A stretch of DNA of 64,000 nucleotides. It comes from JAPPHA01 sp965221575 (lineage in GTDB: Bacteria; Pseudomonadota; Alphaproteobacteria; Rhodobacterales; Rhodobacteraceae). The stretch is from assembly GCA_965221575.1 (NCBI GenBank), contig CBDCSM010000011.1, forward strand, positions 1,116,001 to 1,180,000, read 5' to 3'. The translations under genes and the position numbers were made by a program. Positions 25,822 to 33,876 of the stretch are shown in pieces; the stretch's first letter is position 1, and the number at the start of each line of letters is the position of its first letter. Under the pieces are notes generated by a model, which was not told the DNA's origin, searched no databases, and worked only from the letters and a program-made list of their open reading frames with translations.

Positions 25822-26418
25822 ACATCATTCATGCGGTCATTCATTCCCCCTGCTCGCCTGACGTCCCAATCCTGTTCGTTCGTTGCGGTTCCTCGTTTGC
25901 CGTTTCCCGCATCTGTCGCCGGATCGCGTTCTCGCGGCAGCCGGTGCCGTCGCCGGGTTCAAGGATCCGGTGGTCCGCGCCAACGAACACCCGTATGCCG
26001 CCAAGCTGTTCGATGAGTCATGCATATGGCTCGATGACGTACCTGACGGATTGCGGGTTCTATTGCTCGACCATCCTGTCCAGGCGCAAGTCTGGTCGGC
26101 AGGGTCGCAAGACGGCCGTCATCCTGGAAACATGAACGGACCCAGGCATATCGAATTCGACCGGGCTGTCACGCACGTGGAAAACCTGTCGGCCAAGGTA
26201 AAGAGACAGTACACCGCCACGCGGCTGCATGGATTCCTGGATGGCGGACGACAATGCCGTCAGACACCGCTTCGGTCTCGATGAAGATCCCGAACCCTGG
26301 CTCATCGGCTGGACGGCATTCTTGACCAACACGGCCAAATGCATGGATAATGACGCGAAAACAGAGCGATGGCACCGGCTGCGCGAACGTGGAAACCCCG
26401 CTAGAAAGGACCGATCTC
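25822..26418. other. Intergenic region, no convincing gene
   Basis: About 600 bp between two same-strand genes. A TTG-initiated frame at 25883-26284 (133 codons) looks protein-like in its first 65 residues but matches nothing known to me. It has no clear ribosome-binding site. It may be a decayed gene. Confidence 0.4.
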
Positions 26419-26934
26419 ATGAACGCACTGACCATGGTCGAGCTTGATGGTCTTGACCATGAAAAACTGATGTCGCGGGCAATCGAACTCGCATCGAATG
26501 CACGCAAGAAAGGCAACAAACCCTTTGCTGCCCTGCTTGCCGACAGGAACGGCAACATCGTGCTGGAGGCGGAAAACACCGAGTTCACGGAAAACGATTT
26601 TACCCGCCATTCCGAGATAAACCTCATGAGCGCGGCAAGCCGGAGGTTTCACACCCGGGAACTTTCCGAACTCGTCATGTATGTCAGTGCGGAACCTTGC
26701 GCGATGTGTGCCGGGGCAACATTCTTCGCCGGTGTTCGTGCGGTCGTGTTCGGACTCTCCGCCGATTCACTCGCCGATCTCTGGGAGGTCGAGAACCCCA
26801 ATCCCCATGTTCTCGACATGAGTTGCCGCCAGGTTTTCGAATCGTCCGCAACGCATCCGATTACGGTGTTGGGGCCGATCATGGAAGACGAAGCGGCCGT
26901 GCCGCATCTGGGTTACGTCATTCCCGACAAGTAA
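26419..26934 (+). CDS. Nucleoside/nucleobase deaminase-like protein (CDA superfamily)
   Basis: 171-residue zinc deaminase of the cytidine/guanine/tRNA-adenosine deaminase superfamily. The zinc site is HSEINLM (His ligand and proton-shuttle Glu, the usual HAE) together with SAEPCAMCAGA (two Cys ligands). Residues KGNKPFAALLADRNGNIVLE form the first strands. ATG at 26419 has AAAGGA upstream. The context of an amidase operon, M20 enzyme and BMP importers suggests a base or related amine as substrate. Whether it acts on guanine, cytosine or another ring cannot be told. Confidence 0.87.
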   Translation: MNALTMVELDGLDHEKLMSRAIELASNARKKGNKPFAALLADRNGNIVLEAENTEFTENDFTRHSEINLMSAASRRFHTRELSELVMYVSAEPCAMCAGATFFAGVRAVVFGLSADSLADLWEVENPNPHVLDMSCRQVFESSATHPITVLGPIMEDEAAVPHLGYVIPDK

Positions 26935-27175
26935 CCGGCCGTCACTTTCCCCGATCTCCGGCCAGAGAACCGAAGATCGTGTTCGATGTTCCGTCACCGT
27001 AGCTGCAAGAGCCTGGAGTAGTCCGCGCGTCCCGGATTTGCGTGCCCTGCCTGCCGGCAGGCTTCAGGATCGGCCGAATCTTCCGCCGAAGACAACACGG
27101 TTCGCGGATGTCTTCGGCGACGGCTCAGTTCACCTGCCGCACGGCGTACGCGTGCATTGGTCCGTGGAATTGCGA

Positions 27176-28516
27176 TCAACGCCTCGGCAGCACCGGTCGT
27201 CGCGCGTGCCAGTCGACCCGGTCCTGGTACGCCCTTGCGAACGCGAGAAGCCGGAAATCGTTCCAGCGTCGTCCGACCATCTGCAATCCTATCGGCAGCC
27301 CGCCGGAAGAAAACCCGCACGGCAAGCTGACGGCAGGATGCCCGGTCAGGTTGAATCCGCACGTGTAGGGGATCAGCGTCCCGAGTTCCTCCCCCGGATC
27401 GAATTCGGACAGTGCCATCGCGACTCGTGGCACGGTTGGTGTCAACAGGCACTCGGCGCGAGAGGGCGCGAGCACGTCATCCACCGCAGTCCGAAGTCTC
27501 TGGCGGACCATGACGGCATCCTCGAGACGTTCCTCCGGGATGTCGAAGGATGACCTGAGCATTTCCGCGACGCCTGCGTGGTAGTATTTCTCCTTTTCTT
27601 CGAACACGCCCCGATGTGCGGCGGCCAGCTCGGCAGAGAAAAACGTCACGACGGCACCGATCGCCGCAGGCAGTTCCGGCAATTCTATCGTGGAAATCCG
27701 GGCCCCTGCGTCACGGAGTATCGCGCATGCCGAATTGAACGCCCTGTCAACATCAGGATCAATGGCATGGACTTGGTCGAGAGCGGAACGTGTCGCCGGG
27801 CCGAGAACGGCAAACCTGGTGTCCTTGATTGGCAGTGCATCCGGCGACAAGGCCGCAGCTGCCTGTAGAGTTTGCGGGTCCAACGGGTCCGGACCGGCAA
27901 TGACCCGGAGGACCTCGGCAATCTCGGCAGCCGTCCCGGATATGATGCCGACATTGTCGATCGAGGGTGCAGTTGCCTGGCGAATGACGCCTGCGGTGCT
28001 GACCAGGCCGGCAGTGGGTTTCAGGCCCGTGGTTCCCGTCATGGCCGCAGGGATGCGGACCGAACCGGCGGCATCGGTGCCCAGCGCGAATTCCGCTGAT
28101 CCGACTGCCACGGAAACACCGGCGCCCGCGCTGGACCCACCCGGATAGTTCGCGATGTTCCAGGGGTTGCGGGTGGGCGGCTGGTCCAGCCCGCAGGTCA
28201 GTTCGTGGGACACCTGCGTTCCAACGAGGACGGCCCCCGCGTCTCGAAGACGGGCGACAACCGTCGCATCCTTGGTTGCCACGTTGTCGGCAAGCGCCCG
28301 ACAGCCGCCGGACGTCACGACTCCTGCGACTCCGAAAACCTCCTTTACGGCAAAGGGACGACCATGAATGGGTGACCGGGGTTCGCTTGCATCCGCTCGT
28401 CCTGCTTCATCGCGCGCCGCGTCTTCGCGCACGTGGACGTATGCCTTGACGTAGGGTTCACTGGACCCGAGAACGTCCAGGACCTGCTGGAGCCGGAGAC
28501 CTGCCTTGTCAGCCAC
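27176..28516 (-). CDS. Amidase-signature family amidase
   Basis: 446-residue amidase-signature hydrolase (amide to acid plus ammonia). The Ser-cisSer-Lys triad is visible: Lys in GRPFAVKEVFGVAG, cis-Ser and neighbours in NYPGGSSAGAGVSVAVG, and the nucleophile in GTDAAGSVRIPAAMTG. The C-terminal LTGHPAVSLPCGFSSGGLPI is also canonical. The GTG start at 28516 is chosen for its GGGGAGG and because it gives an eight-base overlap with the upstream SDR gene; the frame further upstream is just its shadow. Last gene of a six-gene operon. It may release ammonia from the pathway's amide intermediate. Confidence 0.9.
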   Translation of the reverse strand: MADKAGLRLQQVLDVLGSSEPYVKAYVHVREDAARDEAGRADASEPRSPIHGRPFAVKEVFGVAGVVTSGGCRALADNVATKDATVVARLRDAGAVLVGTQVSHELTCGLDQPPTRNPWNIANYPGGSSAGAGVSVAVGSAEFALGTDAAGSVRIPAAMTGTTGLKPTAGLVSTAGVIRQATAPSIDNVGIISGTAAEIAEVLRVIAGPDPLDPQTLQAAAALSPDALPIKDTRFAVLGPATRSALDQVHAIDPDVDRAFNSACAILRDAGARISTIELPELPAAIGAVVTFFSAELAAAHRGVFEEKEKYYHAGVAEMLRSSFDIPEERLEDAVMVRQRLRTAVDDVLAPSRAECLLTPTVPRVAMALSEFDPGEELGTLIPYTCGFNLTGHPAVSLPCGFSSGGLPIGLQMVGRRWNDFRLLAFARAYQDRVDWHARRPVLPRR

Positions 28517-29276
28517 GCGCACCTCCCCGCATTGCCGCCGATGCGCCACCGTCGATTCGCAGCGTCGCACCGGCGACGTGCGACGCCCTGTCGGATGCCA
28601 GCCACAGCACGGCCTCGCAGATGTCCGAGCCCCTGCCATGCCGCCCCGACGGCGCGTCGGCCCAGTTGGAATCGTCCTCGGCGTGATGCTCGTACCCTTT
28701 TGGCGTCGACTGCACTCCCGGGTGGACGGCGCCGGGGCAAATGGCATTGACGCGTACGCCGTGCATCACCGCTTCCGCGGCCAGCGCTTCCGACATGGCG
28801 AGGAGACCTGCCTTCGAAACCGAGTACGCGGGCAAGTGGTGGATCCCGACCAGGGCGGCATCTGACACGATATGCACGATCACCCCGTGTCCGCGGGCCT
28901 TCATGGCCGCGAAGCACGCGCGCGAATACCGGAACGACGACGTCAGGTTGACCTCGATGACCTCGCGGAAAACCTCGTCCGGCGTATCTGCCAGTGGCGA
29001 TTCGAACACGATGGCCGCGCAGGAAACGAACAGGTTCGGCGCACCTCCGCAATGCGCAATCACCGCCTTGACTGCCGCATCGCAGGCCCTGCGGTCCGTG
29101 GCATCCGCTGGGATGAACCGCGCACCGGTCGAGGAGGCGACGGCCGCGCCACGCGCTTCATTCCGTCCGGTGAACACGACCCGCATTCCCGACGCGGTGA
29201 GCTGTTCGACGATCGTACGACCTATTCCCGACGTGCCGCCCGTCACGAATGCATGTTGCCGGTCGGTTCCCGTCAT
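28509..29276 (-). CDS. Short-chain dehydrogenase/reductase
   Basis: 255-residue classical SDR. Cofactor motif TGGTSGIGRTIVEQL (TGxxxGxG), an Arg in VVFTGRNEARG that suggests NADP(H), NNAG-equivalent VSCAAIVFES (altered), and catalytic Ser with YSVSK (YxxxK) in LPAYSVSKAGLLAMSEALAA. The end RIDGGASAAM is usual. It starts four bases inside the preceding SDR gene and overlaps the amidase. An oxidoreductase of a hydroxy or keto intermediate is likely. Confidence 0.9.
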   Translation of the reverse strand: MTGTDRQHAFVTGGTSGIGRTIVEQLTASGMRVVFTGRNEARGAAVASSTGARFIPADATDRRACDAAVKAVIAHCGGAPNLFVSCAAIVFESPLADTPDEVFREVIEVNLTSSFRYSRACFAAMKARGHGVIVHIVSDAALVGIHHLPAYSVSKAGLLAMSEALAAEAVMHGVRVNAICPGAVHPGVQSTPKGYEHHAEDDSNWADAPSGRHGRGSDICEAVLWLASDRASHVAGATLRIDGGASAAMRGGARG

Positions 29277-30034
29277 TTCAGGTGTACCTTGATTGCACGC
29301 AGCGACGCACGCAACCCGCCGTCAATCGTGAGCGACGCCCCGGTGCACGTCCCCGAACTCCCCCGCAGAAAGAATTCCACGGCCCGGGCGACATCCTCGG
29401 TTGATGCGAGCCGTCCCGCCGGTGGCACGAATGGCGGGCCGAGATCACGCAATTGCGGTTCATTCGCGATCGAACGGGCGATTGCGGCGATGTCTCCGAG
29501 GCAGATCGTGTTTGCCGAGACGCCGCGTGGTCCACCCTCGACGGCCAGCATTTTGGCCAGCCAAGTCAGTGCCCTTCCGGCAACCGAACAGGCCCCGAGT
29601 TCCATCTCGGTGCGGGCAGCCGTACCGGAAGCCACGAACACGATGCTTCCGCCACCGTCGGAAAGCGCCGGCATACAGGCCTTGGCGAACCTGAATGGGA
29701 CAACGAGATTGCCTTCGAGGATGGAATCCCACGCGGAATCGGTTGTCTCCGAAATGCGCGCCGTGTGCCGGGCACCATCAGTCCAGACCAGGCCGTCGAG
29801 ACCGCCCAGCGCGCCGACGGCATCCGCCACGATCTGTCCGACTCCGCCTTCCCGCTGGCAATCACCCGGTATGAGCCTTGCTGCCGTTTCTTCGGCAAGA
29901 GCAATTCCGTCCTGCTGGCGGCCGCCGGCAAAAGCAACCTTGCTGCCGCTGCCTGCGAGGTGTTGGACGATTGCCTGACCCGGCGACGCCATGCCGCCCG
30001 TGACGAGAACACGTCGTCCGGCCGCTGGTTTCAA
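29273..30034 (-). CDS. SDR-family protein with degenerate active site
   Basis: 253-residue SDR-fold protein. The glycine motif is VLVTGGMASPGQAIVQHLAG (TGGxxxxG, not the usual TGxxxGIG). The normal catalytic YxxxK is replaced: the segment where it belongs reads ACSVAGRALTWLAKML, so Tyr and Lys are both absent. It still ends with LTIDGGLRA. Starts at a TTG that overlaps the stop of the deacetylase gene (TTGA) with GGGCGGGGA upstream. Probably a non-catalytic or diverged partner of the neighbouring SDR; its role is unknown. Confidence 0.75.
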   Translation of the reverse strand: MKPAAGRRVLVTGGMASPGQAIVQHLAGSGSKVAFAGGRQQDGIALAEETAARLIPGDCQREGGVGQIVADAVGALGGLDGLVWTDGARHTARISETTDSAWDSILEGNLVVPFRFAKACMPALSDGGGSIVFVASGTAARTEMELGACSVAGRALTWLAKMLAVEGGPRGVSANTICLGDIAAIARSIANEPQLRDLGPPFVPPAGRLASTEDVARAVEFFLRGSSGTCTGASLTIDGGLRASLRAIKVHLK

Positions 30035-30951
30035 TCCCCGCCCTTCGCCATTGACGGAAGAACGCGGATCGACCCGTCGCCCGCAAGTTCGGGATTTTGT
30101 TTCCGCCACTCCTCTCTGGGGTTTTCCGCCCGCCACAGGTCCACATACTCGGACTGTTTCATGAACGTGACGTCAGGATGATCGGCGGCGTGTTGCAACA
30201 GCCTTTCAAGCACGCGGATACGAGCTCCGCGCGCAATGGATTGCGGATGAACCGTCAGGTTGAACACCCCTCCCGGGCAGTTCCCGACAGCATATTCCAG
30301 TTCTCCCATCCACATTTCCTCGGCCTGTGACGGCGCCTTCAGGCCGGGGATTTCACCCCAGGCAAATTCGAACATCGGGACATCGTCCATGATCCAGGCG
30401 ACGGGCAGGCCGACGATGTCCGTCAATGTGCCGAACTGGAACGGGGCGTCCCGGGTCCAGGTATCGCCCTTGCGGACGTAGACCGGCAAATGATCCGTCG
30501 CCATTCGGCTGCCGTCGAAATCGAAGCCGAACTCGTCAAGCAGGTCGATGGTATCGACGCTCATGTTCCATGCCGGTGCGACATGCCCGCGAGGACGGAT
30601 ACCCGCGACGTGATCCAGCGCCTCCAGTCCACGTTCGATGATCAGCCGTTGCTCGTCCTTCGGAAAGTCCCGCGGATCCTCGTGCATCCATCCGTGATAG
30701 GCGAATTCATGCCCCTGGCCGGCAATCTCCCTGATCAGGTCGGGATAGGCCAGGGCGGTATGTCCGGGAACCAGGAACGTCGACTTGATGTCATGGCGTT
30801 CCAGGATCGCCAGCACCCGGCGGCAACCCGTCACGTCCAGTTCGCCGCGCGAGAGCATGCTCGGGTTGTTCGTATGGAACGACGAGATCCACAGGGACAT
30901 CGCGTCCAGGCCTATTGTCATGCAATAGGTCAACCTCGGCAGCTTGCTCAT
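30031..30951 (-). CDS. Polysaccharide-deacetylase-family protein (PuuE/allantoinase-like)
   Basis: 306-residue NodB-fold metal hydrolase without signal peptide, so cytoplasmic. Motifs include the N-terminal acidic residue in CMTIGLDAMSLWI, KSTFLVPGHTALAYPDLI, and HEFAYHGWMHEDP with the HxxxH zinc pair, then RGHVAPAWNMS. Cytoplasmic members of this group hydrolyse cyclic or linear amides (for example allantoin) rather than chitin. Adjacent amidase and cyclase genes support an amide-bond substrate. It begins three bases after the VOC gene's end. Confidence 0.85.
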   Translation of the reverse strand: MSKLPRLTYCMTIGLDAMSLWISSFHTNNPSMLSRGELDVTGCRRVLAILERHDIKSTFLVPGHTALAYPDLIREIAGQGHEFAYHGWMHEDPRDFPKDEQRLIIERGLEALDHVAGIRPRGHVAPAWNMSVDTIDLLDEFGFDFDGSRMATDHLPVYVRKGDTWTRDAPFQFGTLTDIVGLPVAWIMDDVPMFEFAWGEIPGLKAPSQAEEMWMGELEYAVGNCPGGVFNLTVHPQSIARGARIRVLERLLQHAADHPDVTFMKQSEYVDLWRAENPREEWRKQNPELAGDGSIRVLPSMAKGGD

Positions 30952-30954
30952 GGG

Positions 30955-31440
30955 TTAGTCCCGGCCATGCCTGGAACGGTCGAATCCCCTGGGAGGATGG
31001 ACCTCGCAGAGGTGCGTGACATTGCCTTCGGGATCGAAAAACGACCGGAACCGGTACCACATTCCGTCGAAGTCCCCTTCAGGCGCACGCGGCAGGAACT
31101 CGCCCGCTCCGTAGTGCATCATCTTGTCGGCCCACTTGACGTTGTGCTGGTCGAGTTCCGCGATCGCCTCGTCGAGGTCGGCGACCTGTATGGCAAAGGA
31201 ATGCACCCCTGCCGGATCGTTCACGTAATTGCCGGTACGCTGGTGCTTGTCACGCGGAGCATCCGGCACCGACAACAGCACAAGGTCGGTATCGCCGCAC
31301 ATGAACATGGCCCAGCCCTTGTCCGGTTCGTACCCGTGGGGATGCAATTCCAGGCCGAGGACGTTCTTGTAAAACTCGACCATCGCCGGAAAGTCCCTGA
31401 CGACGATGTCCATGTTGTCGAGGCGCAGTGGTTTCAGCAT
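30955..31440 (-). CDS. VOC-family (glyoxalase/dioxygenase-like) protein
   Basis: 161-residue vicinal-oxygen-chelate protein with two babb modules: MLKPLRLDNMDIVVRDFPAM followed by VEFYKNVLGLELHPHG, and GVHSFAIQVADLDEAIAEL ending with SFFDPEGNVTHLCEVH. His and Glu residues at module edges fit a metal site. Function could be isomerase, dioxygenase, or lyase. ATG at 31440 lies two bases after the cyclase stop, with GAGGGA upstream, so the pair is translationally coupled. Confidence 0.85.
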   Translation of the reverse strand: MLKPLRLDNMDIVVRDFPAMVEFYKNVLGLELHPHGYEPDKGWAMFMCGDTDLVLLSVPDAPRDKHQRTGNYVNDPAGVHSFAIQVADLDEAIAELDQHNVKWADKMMHYGAGEFLPRAPEGDFDGMWYRFRSFFDPEGNVTHLCEVHPPRGFDRSRHGRD

Positions 31441-31442
31441 TG

Positions 31443-32423
31443 TCAGTCCCTCAGCGGAATTGCGACGGATGGCATCGGTGCAGCGGTCGCGCCGAAGATC
31501 TTCATCGGAAATCCCATGAAGGCGAACTCGTAGAGTTTTTCCGCCGCGATCTCTTCCATGTTGACCACTTCGATGATCTGGGCACCGGCGGTGGTGAACA
31601 TGTAGCAATGCACTGGCGCGTACTGGCCGTAGTACGGTTGCGGCTCGAGCCCGATATTGTCGCCGGCGATGCACATGGTCCCCGCCTGTTCGCAAAGCCA
31701 GCGCGCGGTGTCCACGTTGATTCCCGGAGAGCCGTCCAGGTATTCCTTGTTTGGCCACATGCGCATGCGCCCGGTGCGCACGAGCACCACATCGCCCTTG
31801 CGGAATGTCACGCCCTGCCGCTTGGCCGTGTCCCGGACATCCTTCGGCGAGATCTCGTAATGGGGCGGCAGGATGTCCACACCGTGCATGCCGGCCACGT
31901 CCAGGAGGACGCCGCGCGCGATGACCGGCGGATAGCGGTCGGTGCCGCCCTTGGTCCAGACCATAGAACCCAGGTGTTCATCCTGTGTCCAGCCGTTCCA
32001 TTGCATTCCCCAATAACCCATGTGGTTCAACGTATCTATGTGGGTGCCGCAATGCGTGTACATGGATATCGCATCACCGGAATAGGTGTATTCCTTGTGG
32101 ATTTCGCCGCTGTAACCGGACCGGCCGTACGCGATTTCGCCTTTCGGGGTATGCGTCATCCAGATGCTGAACGGCGGGTCTCCGGCCTCGGTCCATGATG
32201 GCATGCTGGATTCGTAAACAACGTTCAGGTCGAACACCTTGCGTCCGTCCATGCGCGCCATGACCGTCGCCACGGACTCGGGAGTGATCCAGTTCAACCG
32301 GCCGATTTCGTCCGCGGGTCCCCAGGGACTCTTCGACACCTTGTGGCCGCCCTTGTCCAGCAATGGTTCGGGTTGCAGCTCGCTCTTGAGTTTTTCCAGT
32401 TCCTCCACGGACAGTCCGCACAT
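31443..32423 (-). CDS. Cyclase-family metal hydrolase (kynurenine-formamidase-like)
   Basis: 326-residue cyclase/KynB-like protein. The family metal motif HCGTHIDTLNH is present in SMYTHCGTHIDTLNHMG, with FDLNVVYESSMPSW (N-terminal active-site region) and GDVVLVRTGRMR. Such enzymes hydrolyse formamides, cyclic imides or lactone-like rings. ATG at 32423 is preceded by GGGAGG. First gene of the operon, 110 bp from the divergent LysR gene. With the deacetylase and amidase downstream, three C-N hydrolase folds sit in one operon, which argues for stepwise opening of a nitrogen-containing ring. Confidence 0.88.
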   Translation of the reverse strand: MCGLSVEELEKLKSELQPEPLLDKGGHKVSKSPWGPADEIGRLNWITPESVATVMARMDGRKVFDLNVVYESSMPSWTEAGDPPFSIWMTHTPKGEIAYGRSGYSGEIHKEYTYSGDAISMYTHCGTHIDTLNHMGYWGMQWNGWTQDEHLGSMVWTKGGTDRYPPVIARGVLLDVAGMHGVDILPPHYEISPKDVRDTAKRQGVTFRKGDVVLVRTGRMRMWPNKEYLDGSPGINVDTARWLCEQAGTMCIAGDNIGLEPQPYYGQYAPVHCYMFTTAGAQIIEVVNMEEIAAEKLYEFAFMGFPMKIFGATAAPMPSVAIPLRD

Positions 32424-32482
32424 TCGACCACCTCCCGTTTGATGCCTTCCCGATATGGATGGCGGGAAGCGTGAACGCGAAC

Positions 32483-32496
32483 TTGACATATGTCAA
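32483..32496. promoter_or_regulatory. LysR-type operator candidate in divergent promoter region
   Basis: TTGACATATGTCAA is a perfect 14-bp palindrome between the LysR gene (start 32533) and the cyclase operon (start 32423). It contains a TTGACA -35-like box on each strand and has the T-N11-A spacing expected for a LysR site. Confidence 0.6.
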
Positions 32497-32532
32497 TGAC
32501 GTGATTTCAATGACTGTCAAAAGGATTCACTT

Positions 32533-33468
32533 ATGGTCGAAAAACTGCACGTGGAAGCCCTGAACCTCCGTCACCTGAAGGCATGGGTCACGGTCGTGGA
32601 GGAAGGGTCAGTGACCGCCGGGGCAAGAAAACTCGGAATTTCCCAACCCGCGCTCTCGCAGCAGTTGAAGTCCCTGGAGCAGTTCTTCGGCAGCCGGCTG
32701 ATGGAAAGACTTCAGCGGGGGACGCGGCCAACGCCTTTCGGCCGTACTTTGCTGCCCGACGCGAACAAGACGCTGGCGACGGCAGAGCGGCTGATGCGCC
32801 AAACGAGGCGCGCCATCGACCTGGAGGCCGGCGTCCTCGAAATCGCGACGCTTCCGACCCTGGTCGACGCCGTGATGATCGTGCCCATCAAGCGCTGGCA
32901 GGAACGGCACCCGAAAGTTTCGATCCGGATCAAGGAATTCGCGCTGCAATCATCCATGGTGGAGGCCGTGGCCTCGGGACTGGGTGATCTCGCGGTCGGC
33001 GTGCGTCCGCCGAAATGGCCGGGCACATCGATTCCCCTGGGTTGGGAACAATTCTCGGTCGTCCTGCCGCAGCACGACCCTAGGCTGGACAATACGGGCC
33101 CGGTGGACCTGCCGGAATTGTCCGACCACAACTGGGTCCTCTACAGCAGGTCCAACGGACTCGCGGATTACGTTGCCGCGGCCTGCGCGATGTCCGGCTT
33201 TCGGCCACGCGAAGCCGTCCGGACTTCGCAGGTCCAGGTGGCCTTGCAGCTGGTGTCTGCAGGCCTCGGCGCCGCGCTCGTCCCCTCTGCCAACGTGCCG
33301 CCCGAGATGGCGGGACAAACCCGCACCCTGAATCCTCCGATCGCGTGGGAACTCGCGGCATTTGCCAGGTCGGAGCTGTCGCGGCCGGCGGAAGAGTTCG
33401 TTGCCCTTCTCCAGGAACTCGAATGGCAGGAGAAGCCTGCGAACTCCATCGGGCTTCCGGGCAACTAG
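32533..33468 (+). CDS. LysR-family transcriptional regulator
   Basis: 311-residue LysR protein. DNA-binding domain: LNLRHLKAWVTVVEEGSVTA, ARKLGISQPALSQQLKSLEQ and FFGSRLMERLQRGTRPTPFG. Effector domain includes LEIATLPTLVDAVMIVPIK and GLGDLAVGVRPPKW. It is divergent from the cyclase-to-amidase operon across a 109-bp region with a palindrome, the classical LysR arrangement; that operon is its likely target. Inducer unknown. Confidence 0.92.
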   Translation: MVEKLHVEALNLRHLKAWVTVVEEGSVTAGARKLGISQPALSQQLKSLEQFFGSRLMERLQRGTRPTPFGRTLLPDANKTLATAERLMRQTRRAIDLEAGVLEIATLPTLVDAVMIVPIKRWQERHPKVSIRIKEFALQSSMVEAVASGLGDLAVGVRPPKWPGTSIPLGWEQFSVVLPQHDPRLDNTGPVDLPELSDHNWVLYSRSNGLADYVAAACAMSGFRPREAVRTSQVQVALQLVSAGLGAALVPSANVPPEMAGQTRTLNPPIAWELAAFARSELSRPAEEFVALLQELEWQEKPANSIGLPGN

Positions 33469-33876
33469 ACATTAGCAGCCACTGTCGTATGCAGGAGGAA
33501 CCGGTCTCGCATAACGCGCCTTCGCCATTTTCGCGGTTGCGTGTCCTGGCCTCGATTCGATCGCGGCGGTCACGACCCCTGGCCTTGTGATCTCGATGAT
33601 CGTTCCGGCGGGCGCTTCGGGCGCAACGTACCAACGGGAACCCGTCCCGTTCCAGCAATCATCTCCGGCACCCCGGGTACCGAGCCCAGCAGGCCGTCGG
33701 TCCCTGTCTTCGGGCTCTCCCGTGAACCAATTCGCGAGGCGAACAAACCCCTCGATCCGGGAACACCGAATTCGAGAGACTTCCGGAGAATGCTGCGCCG
33801 GCCCGTTCAAGGCCGGCGCAATTACGACATGGCCTACCAGCCGGCCCGGCACCCGGGCGGCCGGTTGCGCAATGGG
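33469..33876. other. Convergent intergenic region, no gene recognised
   Basis: 408 bp between the ends of the LysR and BCCT genes. Open frames exist but show no family motif. A GC-rich segment around 33790-33870 could form terminator hairpins, but no T run is seen. Confidence 0.5.

Noticed and set aside
30490..31533. 347-codon plus-strand frame opposite the deacetylase, VOC and cyclase genes
   Set aside because: It runs through three overlapping genes of the opposite strand and shows no domain.
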